Part shown: one piece after another, positions 6,846-16,398 of the stretch
Numbering within the stretch: the stretch's first letter is position 1
Layout of the letters: every line of letters begins with the position of its first letter
Assembly: GCF_020911885.1 (NCBI RefSeq)
Contig: NZ_CP087132.1
Location: 372,001 to 436,000, forward strand
Reading direction: 5' to 3'
Source: Flavobacterium acetivorans
GTDB lineage: Bacteria > Bacteroidota > Bacteroidia > Flavobacteriales > Flavobacteriaceae
Length of the DNA: 64,000 nt
Translations under genes and position numbers: made by a program
The notes under the pieces: generated by a model
Databases searched by the model: none
Told to the model about the DNA's origin: nothing
The model's input: only the letters and a program-made list of their open reading frames with translations

Positions 6846-7841
6846 TTATTTTTTAAACAACACATTGAAAATTCCTGCCAAAGACCCTATACCATAAGAA
6901 ACATGTAATGAAATAAAACTCGAAAAAAGATAAAAGAAATTGATTTCTTTAGACAATGACAGCTTCAAACTTAATATACCAACCAACATTACATACATAC
7001 TAAAAGAAAAAGCACCTAATAGGATAAAAGGAAAATAAAACAATGAAGCTCCCAAAGGAAAAAATAGAGACAAAACAAAAAACATTGGGATGAAATGCCT
7101 TAGAGATAAAGAATCAAACATTTTTGTATGATAGACGGTTAGAATATTCCACTTCCCGTTTTGAAAGTTATTCTTCATAATACCCCTAAATGTCTCACGA
7201 GCATAATAAGTGCAAAATGTTTCCGGAATAAGGAAAATTCTCCCTCCACCCCTTTTAATTCTTTTATTTAACTCAATATCTTGATTTCTTATTAATCTGG
7301 TATCATAAAGTCCGTGTTTCTGAAAAACATCTTTTCTATAACAACCAAAAGGAACCGTATCCACTTCAGTGATTTCATCAACACCGGTCCTAAATAAAGA
7401 ATTACCAACGCCAAAAGGGTTACTCAACACTTCGCGAATTGCCAAAGTTTTTTTATTCTTGTTTAAAACATCGGTTTTACAAACCACTCCAACATTGTCA
7501 ACCTCTAATGAGACAAGTTGAGAAACCAAAACACTGACATAATTGGTAGGATAAAAAGAATGGGCATCAATTCTAATAATAATCTCCCCTTGAGCATTCG
7601 CTATACCTTTGTTCATCGCAAAAGGAACTATTTTCTCTGGATTATCCAATAACTTGATGCAACTGTGTTGCTGCTGATAATTCGCGATAATGGATCTTGT
7701 GGCATCTGTACTTCTACCATCCACAAATAACACTTCTAATTGCATTATTGGAAAGTCTTGTGCTATAATTGACTCAATACATTTTGCAATGTATTTTTCC
7801 TCATTATATGTTGGACAAATTATGGATACTTGTATACTCAA
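6846..7841 (-). CDS. Family 2 glycosyltransferase (ExoA-like)
   Basis: 331 residues with a GT-A fold at the N terminus: VSIICPTYNEEKYIAKCIES at 5-24, a nucleotide-binding VDGRSTDATR segment, a metal-site region RIDAHSFYPTNY, and the acceptor-side RNQDIELNKRIKRGGG. The C terminus (about 250-328) holds three or four hydrophobic helices, as in the succinoglycan transferase ExoA. It adds one sugar to the lipid-linked repeat unit on the cytoplasmic face. Donor and acceptor are unknown. Confidence 0.9.
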   Translation of the reverse strand: MSIQVSIICPTYNEEKYIAKCIESIIAQDFPIMQLEVLFVDGRSTDATRSIIANYQQQHSCIKLLDNPEKIVPFAMNKGIANAQGEIIIRIDAHSFYPTNYVSVLVSQLVSLEVDNVGVVCKTDVLNKNKKTLAIREVLSNPFGVGNSLFRTGVDEITEVDTVPFGCYRKDVFQKHGLYDTRLIRNQDIELNKRIKRGGGRIFLIPETFCTYYARETFRGIMKNNFQNGKWNILTVYHTKMFDSLSLRHFIPMFFVLSLFFPLGASLFYFPFILLGAFSFSMYVMLVGILSLKLSLSKEINFFYLFSSFISLHVSYGIGSLAGIFNVLFKK

Positions 7842-7851
7842 AATCTAAAAT

Positions 7852-8115
7852 TTAATTAATTTTTTTGATAAAAGCTGCCGGAATACCTCCATAAACAACT
7901 TTCTCTTCTGTATATTCCCTAGACAATACTGCACCAGCTGCTAAAATAGATTCTTCTGGTAAAACGGAACCTCCTATACCCTAAATTAGAACAAAGTATC
8001 CAAGGTTTTTACTAATCAATATATGTCTTGATAAATCCTTTAGTCTAGAAGACCAATGCAGAACACCGTAGTTGTAAGGAATGTGAAATATTTGGACGGG
8101 ACGGCTTAGATTCAT
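7852..8115 (-). pseudogene. Degenerate hexapeptide-repeat acyltransferase
   Basis: An ATG at 8115, right after the stop of the upstream gene, opens a frame of 44 codons that ends in TAG at 7981-7983. The same frame continues after the stop as GIGGSVLPEESILAAGAV, then VVYGGIPAAFIKKIN and TAA at 7852. That is a typical C terminus of a left-handed beta-helix acyltransferase. HILISKNLGYFVLI before the stop aligns without gaps to DIFIGRGSWITSNC of the intact acyltransferase at 10421-10930. Total length is only 88 codons, so it has lost most of the N-terminal coils and gained a nonsense codon. Confidence 0.7.
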
Positions 8116-8116
8116 A

Positions 8117-9412
8117 TTAATCGTCTAAACTTGAAATAAAGTCTCTTAACTTACCTTCCATAGTATGTAACTTCTGATTGAACAAAATTTCTACCTCCAA
8201 ATCATTCTTAAAATATTTTTTTAATTCTATTTTTATTTGTTTTAGATATTTAATATCATCTTGCTCAATTTTCAACAATAACATACCCGCTTCGTTTTGA
8301 ATGGCCTGATAATTCAACAATATTTTCTCCTGAAAGTATAGGTTTTTAAAAACATAATATAATGTTAAGCTCGGATATTTATTAGCTACACCATGAATAA
8401 GTTTTCCAACTCTACCTAAAACATCATCAAGAACAATATGATTTCTACCGCACTGACATTTAAATTCCTTTGAAGCCAGTGTAATATAATCTCCTAAATT
8501 ATATCTTATAATAGGAAATGAAAAAGAAAGTAAATTGGTAACAACAGCTTGACCTTCAATTTCTTCCAGAATCACATTCTGCATATTAACATGCATTTTT
8601 CCATATTCTGGACATTCGAATGCAATTAAGCCTGATTCCCCGGCCCCATATTCACTAACTATTTTAGAACCAAATGCTTTTTTTACTTCTTCTTGATATT
8701 TTTCATAAATTTTTTCCGAAGTACCTTTAACCAATTTTAAATTATATTTTCTTTTGAAATTTAACTGATTGACGGTTTTAGCAACTTCATATATCATTGA
8801 CGAATAGCCATGTAAGTATTTTGCGTGAACAAGTTTTTTGTTAAATTTTGCAATATTTTCATCTTTATATGAAAACAATCTAAACCTATTCTGTAAAAAA
8901 TCTTGTAGTTTGGTTTTTAATATTTTAGAAGGATGGATGTTATATCCCCAAAAATACCCGTTCCTGTCCCAAGGTTTAACATTATACCAGTCATAATACC
9001 TGAATAATGCAGCTCTATTTCCAGAATCCCACCTCTCATCTTTAGTATATTTGAGAGACTCTCCAGTAGTTCCAGATGTTTCTACAACTTTAACGGATCT
9101 AAATTTATAATCCGGAATGATATTCTTATTTTCTTTAATTAAAGTCTTCTTCGAAGTAACAGGTATTTTATATAAGTCCTCTAGATTTTTGAAATTCTCA
9201 GGATTATAGTTGGCTTCATCAAATAATACTTTATAATAACTAGTGTTGTTATAGGCAAACAATATTAATGCTTTACATTTTTCTAATTGAATTAGTTCTA
9301 AATCTTTAAGGGATAACTTATCTGTTTCTTTTAAATAACTTAACTGCTCATTCAATGATGGATTTCGTAATTTAACTCCTAATTTATACAATAATTTATG
9401 CACAAAAATCAT
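8117..9412 (-). CDS. CapK/PaaK-like adenylate-forming enzyme
   Basis: 431 residues of the phenylacetate-CoA ligase-like branch of adenylate-forming enzymes. The ATP-phosphate loop ETSGTTGES is at 111-119. Later motifs are SEYGAGESG (the YGxxE-type motif) and IRYNLGDYI. A Cys pair in EFKCQCGRN resembles the small metal-like knuckle of this branch. CapK homologues sit in many capsule loci and are thought to activate a carboxylic acid used to decorate the polymer. The acid and the acceptor, CoA or a sugar amine, are not known. It overlaps capA by 4 bases. Confidence 0.85.
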   Translation of the reverse strand: MIFVHKLLYKLGVKLRNPSLNEQLSYLKETDKLSLKDLELIQLEKCKALILFAYNNTSYYKVLFDEANYNPENFKNLEDLYKIPVTSKKTLIKENKNIIPDYKFRSVKVVETSGTTGESLKYTKDERWDSGNRAALFRYYDWYNVKPWDRNGYFWGYNIHPSKILKTKLQDFLQNRFRLFSYKDENIAKFNKKLVHAKYLHGYSSMIYEVAKTVNQLNFKRKYNLKLVKGTSEKIYEKYQEEVKKAFGSKIVSEYGAGESGLIAFECPEYGKMHVNMQNVILEEIEGQAVVTNLLSFSFPIIRYNLGDYITLASKEFKCQCGRNHIVLDDVLGRVGKLIHGVANKYPSLTLYYVFKNLYFQEKILLNYQAIQNEAGMLLLKIEQDDIKYLKQIKIELKKYFKNDLEVEILFNQKLHTMEGKLRDFISSLDD

Positions 9413-10428
9413 AGCCTTCTTTTAATAAAATCAAAAAAAACTGACATAACATCACCCATCTTAAATTTATGCAAAGATTTAAGCAAAGTTAGATGATTCG
9501 CTTTTCTGTTCTTTTTAATATGGTTAAATACTTCTTTAAAATATAATTCGTTTTCTTGCTCCAAATTTAACCTAGTATTTAAATATTCAAATTTAAATTT
9601 ATCAGGAACAATGGATGCATCTACAATTTGCGGAAAGTTGTCTTTTCCAATATTTACATAATCATAAGTAATTTCAGCAACTTCAGAATCAAGATTTAGA
9701 TTTAGCACAATCGAATATCTTGTAGACTCTAAAGGCATATTAAATACAAAATTCCCCATCGAATAGAAAATATACTTGCCTTTGTAAACTTCATATCCCT
9801 GTAAAACATGTGGATGCAATCCAACAATTAAGTCAAAACCTAAATCAATTAACCAATGTGCAAATTTCTTCTGGTCAACATATGGTCTATTTATATATTC
9901 AATTCCCCAATGGATATATACAATTTTAAAATCTGATGAAGAAATTCTATTATATTCCGATTTAATATCAGAATATTCCGGATCATACCAATACATAGGA
10001 TCTGTAGTGTACTTTTCTTCACGTTGAGAAAACGAAACTATTCCTACTTTTTTTCTCTGATGGGTAAAAACAATAGATTTCGAATCTTTAGAACCAACGT
10101 ATTCACTATTGGTTGATTCGATATACTGCAAAGTCTTTTCAAATGCTTCTTTACCATGTTGCATGACATGATTATTTGCAACATTATAATAATCTAGATG
10201 TTTTATGTGCGACATCTTATCTGGTGAAAGTATAAATTGCTTATTATATATACCATCCTTATTGGAAACACGAGAAATTACACATTCGAAATTACCAAAC
10301 CACACATCTTCAGCACGCCTATCTATATGTTTAAATGGATCTTGACCTTTTTCAATTTCGCTTCCAATACCAAAACCAGTATCAAAAAAACCGTCTGTAA
10401 AATTAACATCCCCTACGATTCTAATCAT
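9409..10428 (-). CDS. CapA-family protein (metallophosphatase-like fold)
   Basis: 339 residues carrying the CapA motif set in order: IVGDVNF (4-10), GNFEC, VANNHVMQHG, IHWGIEY and GLHPHVLQG, followed by YSMGNFVF. The name-giving CapA belongs to poly-gamma-glutamate capsule synthesis. Homologues in polysaccharide loci probably act as amide ligases or hydrolases on acidic sugars or amino-acid substituents. No signal peptide is seen, so it should act in the cytoplasm. It lies next to the adenylate-forming gene, overlaps it by 4 bases, and overlaps the upstream acyltransferase by 8. Confidence 0.88.
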   Translation of the reverse strand: MIRIVGDVNFTDGFFDTGFGIGSEIEKGQDPFKHIDRRAEDVWFGNFECVISRVSNKDGIYNKQFILSPDKMSHIKHLDYYNVANNHVMQHGKEAFEKTLQYIESTNSEYVGSKDSKSIVFTHQRKKVGIVSFSQREEKYTTDPMYWYDPEYSDIKSEYNRISSSDFKIVYIHWGIEYINRPYVDQKKFAHWLIDLGFDLIVGLHPHVLQGYEVYKGKYIFYSMGNFVFNMPLESTRYSIVLNLNLDSEVAEITYDYVNIGKDNFPQIVDASIVPDKFKFEYLNTRLNLEQENELYFKEVFNHIKKNRKANHLTLLKSLHKFKMGDVMSVFFDFIKRRL

Positions 10429-10930
10429 TCTTTATAAAATTAGCTGGTACTCCCCCATATATTGCATTAGGGGTTTCAAATTTTTTATTCAAAAAACTGT
10501 TGGCTGATAAAACGCTACCTTCTGGCAAAGAACTATTCATTCCAATTGTACAGTTTGAAGTTATCCAAGATCCTCTTCCTATAAAAATATCACCCACTTT
10601 AGCTTGACCATATCTATATGAGTTTCTATATTTAGTGTGATTGCCACTAATAATTACAACATGCGGACCAATAAGCACTTCATTTTCAATACTTAAATCC
10701 CCACTCCCCATAATCACAGACGAATTTCCCACAAAAACATTACATCCAACACTTATGTTTTGCAAATCCTTAATTATTGCATTATGGGTAACCTGGAAAT
10801 CTTTACCACATTTAAGCATACCGAAAGAATACAGAAAACCTCTAAATCTCATACATAAAGGGACATCGGGCAAGAAATACAATAATGCTCTAACGAACCA
10901 GGAATAGATTAAAAGTAATTTACTTATCAT
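10421..10930 (-). CDS. Hexapeptide-repeat acyltransferase
   Basis: 169 residues. After a hydrophobic N terminus the chain shows imperfect [LIV]-G-x4 turns: ISVGCNVFVGNSSVIMG, LIGPHVVIISGNH, IFIGRGSWITSNCTIG. The acceptor-site histidine is probably in SGNHTKYRN, and the chain ends with the common AIYGGVPANFIKND. It probably O- or N-acetylates a sugar of the repeat unit. It overlaps both neighbours (8 and 11 bases), so translation is coupled. Confidence 0.87.
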   Translation of the reverse strand: MISKLLLIYSWFVRALLYFLPDVPLCMRFRGFLYSFGMLKCGKDFQVTHNAIIKDLQNISVGCNVFVGNSSVIMGSGDLSIENEVLIGPHVVIISGNHTKYRNSYRYGQAKVGDIFIGRGSWITSNCTIGMNSSLPEGSVLSANSFLNKKFETPNAIYGGVPANFIKND

Positions 10931-12065
10931 AAAAAATTGTTTTTAAAAATTTTTGTATTGTATAATCAGTGACTTTGTCAAAGGCATTTTTTCGAATAGT
11001 ATAAACTTGCGAATCCTCACTAACACAATAATTCATTTTCTCACTAAAATCCGCAGCGTTGTTAAAATCCGCAAACAATACATCTTTACTATTTTCAAAT
11101 GTATAAGGTAACGACCCCACAGGGGTACTAACCACATTTAGACCATTTGCCATGGCTTCTAAAATAACGCGCGGAGAACCTTCAGATAAGCTGCCAAATG
11201 CAAAGATATCGTGTGACCTAAATAAGCTGTTCAATTGATTTCTGTCATCTACATGTCCAGCAAATACAACATTAACTACATTTAAATCAAAAACCAATTG
11301 TTTTAACTCGGTCTCCGACTCACCAGAACCAACAATTGTCAAACAGGCTTTAGGATACAACTCCTGAAAAATTGCAAACCCGTTGATAATTGTTTCAACC
11401 CCCTTAGCTTTTCTCAGATATCCAACACTAAGTACTTTTGGCGCGTCTCCAATTCGGGTTTTATTTTCATCAAAATAAAAATCCATTTCATTCAAAGTAG
11501 ACGAAATCATGGCTTTACAATCAATGCTATATTTGTGCAATCTCTTCGCGATATGAAAACCATTAGTGTAAACACTGGCTCCTCGACACGCCCACATGTA
11601 CATCAAGTGTTCAGGCATAAAAAAAGTAATTAACAAAAATTTCTTTAACTTATTAATATTGGGATTTGATCTGATGGTATCAATCGGATCCCCCACAAAA
11701 TGTATTGTTCTTTTACTTCCCTTCATGAACACTTTTTGCAACCATCCAAATGGCACAGGATATCTTGCATAAGCTACATCATACTTGGCAATATTTTTAT
11801 ATGCTTTTATGTACTTAAAAAAATGAGGTATCGTATGAACATAAGAACTTGCATTGGGCAACTCAATCACTGAAACATTCTCAAAACAACTTATTGAAAC
11901 TAAACCCTTTTCTTTAGCTGCTTGATTAATCAAAACTGGAGATAACAAACAAACCTCATCATAATATTTAACAATCTCATTCAAGTAAACCCAATGGGTA
12001 TAAGGTAGGTAGTAATTATTTCCTGATTTATTTACTGTCCAGGCATGAATAAGTATTGATCTCAT
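10920..12065 (-). CDS. Family 4 glycosyltransferase (GT-B fold)
   Basis: 381 residues. The C-terminal donor-binding half shows SVGYLRKAKGVETIINGF and the E-x7-E signature SEGSPRVILEAMANG, followed by VSTPVGSLPYTF. The N-terminal half is acceptor-binding and variable. It is a retaining glycosyltransferase that elongates the lipid-linked repeat unit. The sugar donor cannot be read from sequence. It overlaps the upstream membrane-protein gene by 4 bases. Confidence 0.9.
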   Translation of the reverse strand: MRSILIHAWTVNKSGNNYYLPYTHWVYLNEIVKYYDEVCLLSPVLINQAAKEKGLVSISCFENVSVIELPNASSYVHTIPHFFKYIKAYKNIAKYDVAYARYPVPFGWLQKVFMKGSKRTIHFVGDPIDTIRSNPNINKLKKFLLITFFMPEHLMYMWACRGASVYTNGFHIAKRLHKYSIDCKAMISSTLNEMDFYFDENKTRIGDAPKVLSVGYLRKAKGVETIINGFAIFQELYPKACLTIVGSGESETELKQLVFDLNVVNVVFAGHVDDRNQLNSLFRSHDIFAFGSLSEGSPRVILEAMANGLNVVSTPVGSLPYTFENSKDVLFADFNNAADFSEKMNYCVSEDSQVYTIRKNAFDKVTDYTIQKFLKTIFYDK

Positions 12066-13480
12066 AATCTAATTATTAATCTTAACAAATTAAACAATAA
12101 CATTACAACAAATGCTATTACAAAGTATCGCAGACTCTTTTTTAATCTTATTTCATATTGAAAACATATAGGTAAAATTAAATACATGACATAAGTTGCT
12201 CCTAAAGATTGTCTTGCACTAAAAAGACTGTTTATAGAAGTAGCCAAACCAATTTTAAAAAAAACTAAAATCAAGATGATTAACAATAATCCTGGTTCAA
12301 TTTTCTTTATATTTTTAAGACAATAAAAAAAAGCTAGTATTATAAAAGGTAAAACAGCTAAATGATATAGCAAGGCAGAAGCCGAATAATTAATTGTTTC
12401 TGCATCTCCTAAATTTAGAAACATGAAAGTTGGTAAAAACACACTCGCAATTAAAAAAAAAGGAAGTCCTACTACCGCTAAAAAGCTCAACTTACCGAGA
12501 TTTGACCCTGAAGAAGTTACATCTTTATTCATTAAACCATTAAATCTGGTTTCATAGTAAAAAGCAGAATCGTTTATAATATTAAGGCCAGAAATATAAT
12601 CCCAAATTTTAAAAAAAGCAAAAGCTAAGAATCCAATTATTACAATAGATAAATAGGAAAAATTCTTTTTCCCTTTAAAGAATGAAACCAAATATGTTAC
12701 TATAAACGCTAGGAATAGAGGAATAATAGTAGCTGCCCGAAAGAATATCATAGCAGTCAAATTAACTAATATTAAAGAGATTGTCCAAACAGTAACCGTA
12801 CCTTTTAATATTTTAATAAACCCATATATTGTTACAATTGTAAATAATAATAATAGAATATCCTTTAATATAAAACTTGAAAAATAAATTATTAAAGGCG
12901 AAAAAGCAATTATAGAAATTGTTATTTTACTGGATTTCTCGTTAAAAAGCAAACGCATTGTTTTATACGCATAATATACAATAAAACTTGATGCTACCGC
13001 ATTCATTATTCTAAGCACATGTTCACTTTCACCAAAATAATAAATCCCCAAAGCACAAATATTAGGATAACCGGAGTAGAAACCTGTCGAAAATTGAATA
13101 TCTTCTACAATCGATATACCTTTCGTTTCCCAGACACGAGCTATACTTACTGCACTATGATAATAATTATAATCGTCTTTATAAGATAAAAAAGGAATGC
13201 TGTTATAAAATTTTAATATTTCTGTAAAAACTACAATGGCAACTAATTTTATACAAAAAGTTACAATTATTAATTTAAAAATATAAGTTTTCTCCCCTAG
13301 TTTAGATTGACTTTGATAAAATGATAATGCAAATCCAATAAAAAATATTGGTAAAAAAAAAGAAAATGAAAAATCTTCAAAACCTTTATTAAAAACAAAA
13401 GCTAAAACAAAAAGAACAATTACAGAAAAAACACTGTATTTGTAGACATCCTTTTTAAATATATAAAAATTATTCCCCAT
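12062..13480 (-). CDS. Polytopic membrane protein, candidate Wzy polymerase or GT-C transferase
   Basis: 472 residues with about ten or eleven strongly hydrophobic helices. A loop after the third helix has the acidic cluster YKDDYNYYHSA (about 99-109), like the DD or DE of GT-C glycosyltransferases and PMT-like proteins. A long hydrophilic loop follows later (ISGLNIINDSAFYYETRF). It is the only candidate for the polymerase of this locus. I recognise no diagnostic Wzy motif, and family 39/83 transferases look similar. It lies between the deacetylase (1-bp gap) and the GT4 gene. Confidence 0.6.
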   Translation of the reverse strand: MGNNFYIFKKDVYKYSVFSVIVLFVLAFVFNKGFEDFSFSFFLPIFFIGFALSFYQSQSKLGEKTYIFKLIIVTFCIKLVAIVVFTEILKFYNSIPFLSYKDDYNYYHSAVSIARVWETKGISIVEDIQFSTGFYSGYPNICALGIYYFGESEHVLRIMNAVASSFIVYYAYKTMRLLFNEKSSKITISIIAFSPLIIYFSSFILKDILLLLFTIVTIYGFIKILKGTVTVWTISLILVNLTAMIFFRAATIIPLFLAFIVTYLVSFFKGKKNFSYLSIVIIGFLAFAFFKIWDYISGLNIINDSAFYYETRFNGLMNKDVTSSGSNLGKLSFLAVVGLPFFLIASVFLPTFMFLNLGDAETINYSASALLYHLAVLPFIILAFFYCLKNIKKIEPGLLLIILILVFFKIGLATSINSLFSARQSLGATYVMYLILPICFQYEIRLKKSLRYFVIAFVVMLLFNLLRLIIRL

Positions 13481-13481
13481 T

Positions 13482-14477
13482 CTATAAATTACTAAGAATT
13501 AAAACTTGAACTTTAAAAGCATAAAAATTAGGGGCTAAACTAAATCTTGATATATACCCAAAATTGTCATTATAGCTGACATTTTTACCATTTACAGCAA
13601 ATCCCATTTTATATACCTTAGCTACTTGTTCTATAGAATAATCACATACCGAATCTTTATTACCATTTGGAAAAGCAAAATAATCACATTTCCCAACCCA
13701 GTTTATAATTTTATCTCTACTGGCAATAAGTTGATTTTTTATTGTTTCTTCTGATTGTTGTTGATGCAATATTGAATGATCATCACAATGGGAAGCGATA
13801 GTACAATTTGGAAAAGCAGCTAATTGCTTAATTTCATCGACTGTTAACATTTCCTCTGATTCAAAATCATTATTCATTTCAATCAATCCCTCATAACTAA
13901 AATTTGATTTTATATCTTCTATTATTTCATTAACCAATTCTCTTCTAGAAGTTTTTATAATATCAATCAATTCTTTATTAGCAATGTTTTTTGATTCTTC
14001 TGTCTCAACATTATAAACTTTCCTTAATATAGGTATATTAATTTCCTTCAATCTACCTGAATAAATAGACGATCTTGCATAATAAGTTGGCACCCTTAAA
14101 TTACGTTCCGTCAACAAAGGACAAATATAAATAGTATAGGGTATGTTCTTTTTGTTTAAATAAGGAGCTACAACTGTTAAGTTGTTTTTATATCCATCAT
14201 CAAACGTAATTACTACCTCTCTCCCTTTTAAAACTCTATTTTCAAATCTATATTTAAATTCATCAATACTAATAATCTCAAAATTCTTATCAAGATATTC
14301 AATCTGCTTTTTAAAATCTGTAAAAGACATTTGGTTAGCTTGAATAATAGTGTTTTTTATAGGCTTGTCTATAACCCCGTGATAAAAAACAATCTTAGTC
14401 CCTTTGTACATTTTGTTTATCATCTCGGGTATAAATGTTGCCCCTACTATTGATGCCAATTTCTTTTTAACACTCAT
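13482..14477 (-). CDS. NodB-type polysaccharide deacetylase (carbohydrate esterase 4)
   Basis: 331 residues. Motif 1 is TFDDGY (91-96), with the catalytic base and a metal-binding aspartate. Motif 2 is SHCDDH (229-234), supplying the two histidines of the metal site. FYHGV near the N terminus is common in this subgroup. It removes N- or O-acetyl groups from a glycan or its precursor. No signal peptide is obvious, which favours action on a cytoplasmic lipid-linked intermediate. With several acetyltransferases in the locus, the acetyl pattern of the polymer is probably finely set. Confidence 0.88.
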   Translation of the reverse strand: MSVKKKLASIVGATFIPEMINKMYKGTKIVFYHGVIDKPIKNTIIQANQMSFTDFKKQIEYLDKNFEIISIDEFKYRFENRVLKGREVVITFDDGYKNNLTVVAPYLNKKNIPYTIYICPLLTERNLRVPTYYARSSIYSGRLKEINIPILRKVYNVETEESKNIANKELIDIIKTSRRELVNEIIEDIKSNFSYEGLIEMNNDFESEEMLTVDEIKQLAAFPNCTIASHCDDHSILHQQQSEETIKNQLIASRDKIINWVGKCDYFAFPNGNKDSVCDYSIEQVAKVYKMGFAVNGKNVSYNDNFGYISRFSLAPNFYAFKVQVLILSNL

Positions 14478-14488
14478 TTTAATGATAT

Positions 14489-14965
14489 TTAATACTCTTT
14501 GATAACTTTCATTGGATTGCCTACTGCTAAATGCCAGGCCGGCACATCTTTGCTCACAACTGTACCTGCACCAATAACAGCTCCTTCTCCAATTTTTACT
14601 CCTGGCAATATTAAAACATTAGTACCAATTGAGGCACCATCTCCTATTATTACTTTACTTTTCTGATGAGAAACCGTTTTTATTAATTTTCCTTTTTCAT
14701 ATTCTTTCATATTTCTTTTGTGAAAAAGTATCGTTATATTTGGTGAAAACAATACGTCATTCCCAACTTCTAAATGCTCTGCATTATTATCGATATAAAT
14801 ACCATTAGAAAAATAAACTCCTTTACCTACTTTTGCTCCACAAAATCTTAAAATTACACTTCTAAGTTTGGGAGAAATAAAATTCAGTATTACCCAATAC
14901 CTAAAAATTTTATACAGTAAAAATGTTTTTATCAAACTATTCGCTTTCCTAATAATCACTTTCAT
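14489..14965 (-). CDS. Hexapeptide-repeat acyltransferase (WbbJ/serine-acetyltransferase-like)
   Basis: 158 residues. The C-terminal half is a clear left-handed beta helix: VIIGDGASIGTNVLILPGVK, then IGEGAVIGAGTVVSKDVPAW and VGNPMKVIKEY. The mid part FSPNITILFHKRN carries the probable active-site histidine. It overlaps the flippase gene by 4 bases. It is expected to acetylate a sugar in the repeat unit. Confidence 0.87.
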   Translation of the reverse strand: MKVIIRKANSLIKTFLLYKIFRYWVILNFISPKLRSVILRFCGAKVGKGVYFSNGIYIDNNAEHLEVGNDVLFSPNITILFHKRNMKEYEKGKLIKTVSHQKSKVIIGDGASIGTNVLILPGVKIGEGAVIGAGTVVSKDVPAWHLAVGNPMKVIKEY

Positions 14966-16398
14966 CTTTTTACTTTTTTTAAAAACGTTGTAAATACTGT
15001 ATGCTTAGTTAAATGAGATAATAGTAAAAATAAAATCAGAAATAAAAAAACTTTTAAAATTAAGTTAACTATTAACCCAAAACTTATATATTTTTCAATA
15101 AAAAAGAAAAACATATAAATTAGAACACCTATTAAAAAAGATTTATACAATCCTTTTAATTGATTTAACATAGATAAACTAATCGTTTTCTGTGTCATAT
15201 ACATTGTTATAAATGAATTTATTATAACAGCGGCTATTTGCCCAAAAATTAAAATTCTAATACTAAATGTGATTGTACTTAAGACTAAAACTATTGTAAC
15301 AATTCTTTTATAGATATTTGTTACAAGATAATCTCTTCCTTTTTTCTTTACCAAAAGTATGTTCATTCCTAGATTATAAACTGGTAGAAAAGCTCCCACA
15401 AAACATAAATATTTAAAATATTCAATTGTTTGTATCCAATTACTCCCTAACAACAACCTAACGAATTCATTTGATGAAATTGACAAAAAAACAAATGAGT
15501 TAAAAATTATATAAAAAGCAATATTTTGTGTTTCTAAAAAATATCCATTTAGTCTATTATCGTCATCTTGTATCTTCGACATTGCGGAAAAAGTAACATT
15601 CCTAATTACGGCGACCAAAGCATTAGATGGTATACTTTGTAAATTATAAGATTGACTAAAATACCCTAATGTTGTTTTATTATAATACTTTCCAATTATT
15701 AAAACAGGAGCATTAGAAACTAAGGTATCTAAAAGCGACGAAAACATTATGTTTAAACTAAACTTATACAGAATTTTAATAGGCTCCAAGCTAAAGTACC
15801 TCAAAGGTCTCCATTTAATACTAAACCACAATAATAGCGTTTTAAAAATACTTGATAATAAAATTTGTAATGCTAAAGACCAAACTCCGGCTCCATAAAA
15901 AGCAAAAAATACGGCAACAATCCCAGCTAAAATATTAGCTATAAGTGTCCTTTTAGCTAATATTTTAAAATCCATTTCCTTTTGTATTATTGCATTAGGA
16001 ACAATTGAAAATGAATTTACAATTAACGTTATAAAAGATACTCTTGCTATATCTATCAGTCTTTCATCTTTATAATAATCTGCTATATATGGAGCTAAAA
16101 AAAAAAGAACCAAATAAATAAAAACAGCTATTACAACATTAAAATAAAATACTGAACTATAATCTTTATTATCTAAACTTTTGTTTTGAATCAAAGTTTG
16201 TGTAAATCCACTATCAATAAAAACTTGAGAAACAGCAGTAAAAACAACTAACAATCCTACTAATCCAAAATCTTCAGGAACTAGCAGTCGAGCAAGAAGT
16301 ATTGTAAACAAAAATTGTATGAAGTAACCGATAAACTTTTCTACAAAACTCCAGCCAACCCCAATTAATGTTAATTTCCCAATATCATTCTGACTCAT
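14962..16398 (-). CDS. wzx: Wzx-type polysaccharide flippase (MOP superfamily)
   Basis: 478 residues with about 12-14 transmembrane helices spread over the whole length, typical of the polysaccharide-transport branch of the MOP superfamily. The start [20 protein letters not shown] and the segment [17 protein letters not shown] match the WzxC/TuaB-like pattern. It flips the undecaprenyl-diphosphate-linked repeat unit to the periplasmic face, where the polymerase extends it. It overlaps the acyltransferase upstream by 14 bases. Confidence 0.9.
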   Translation of the reverse strand: MSQNDIGKLTLIGVGWSFVEKFIGYFIQFLFTILLARLLVPEDFGLVGLLVVFTAVSQVFIDSGFTQTLIQNKSLDNKDYSSVFYFNVVIAVFIYLVLFFLAPYIADYYKDERLIDIARVSFITLIVNSFSIVPNAIIQKEMDFKILAKRTLIANILAGIVAVFFAFYGAGVWSLALQILLSSIFKTLLLWFSIKWRPLRYFSLEPIKILYKFSLNIMFSSLLDTLVSNAPVLIIGKYYNKTTLGYFSQSYNLQSIPSNALVAVIRNVTFSAMSKIQDDDNRLNGYFLETQNIAFYIIFNSFVFLSISSNEFVRLLLGSNWIQTIEYFKYLCFVGAFLPVYNLGMNILLVKKKGRDYLVTNIYKRIVTIVLVLSTITFSIRILIFGQIAAVIINSFITMYMTQKTISLSMLNQLKGLYKSFLIGVLIYMFFFFIEKYISFGLIVNLILKVFLFLILFLLLSHLTKHTVFTTFLKKVKR

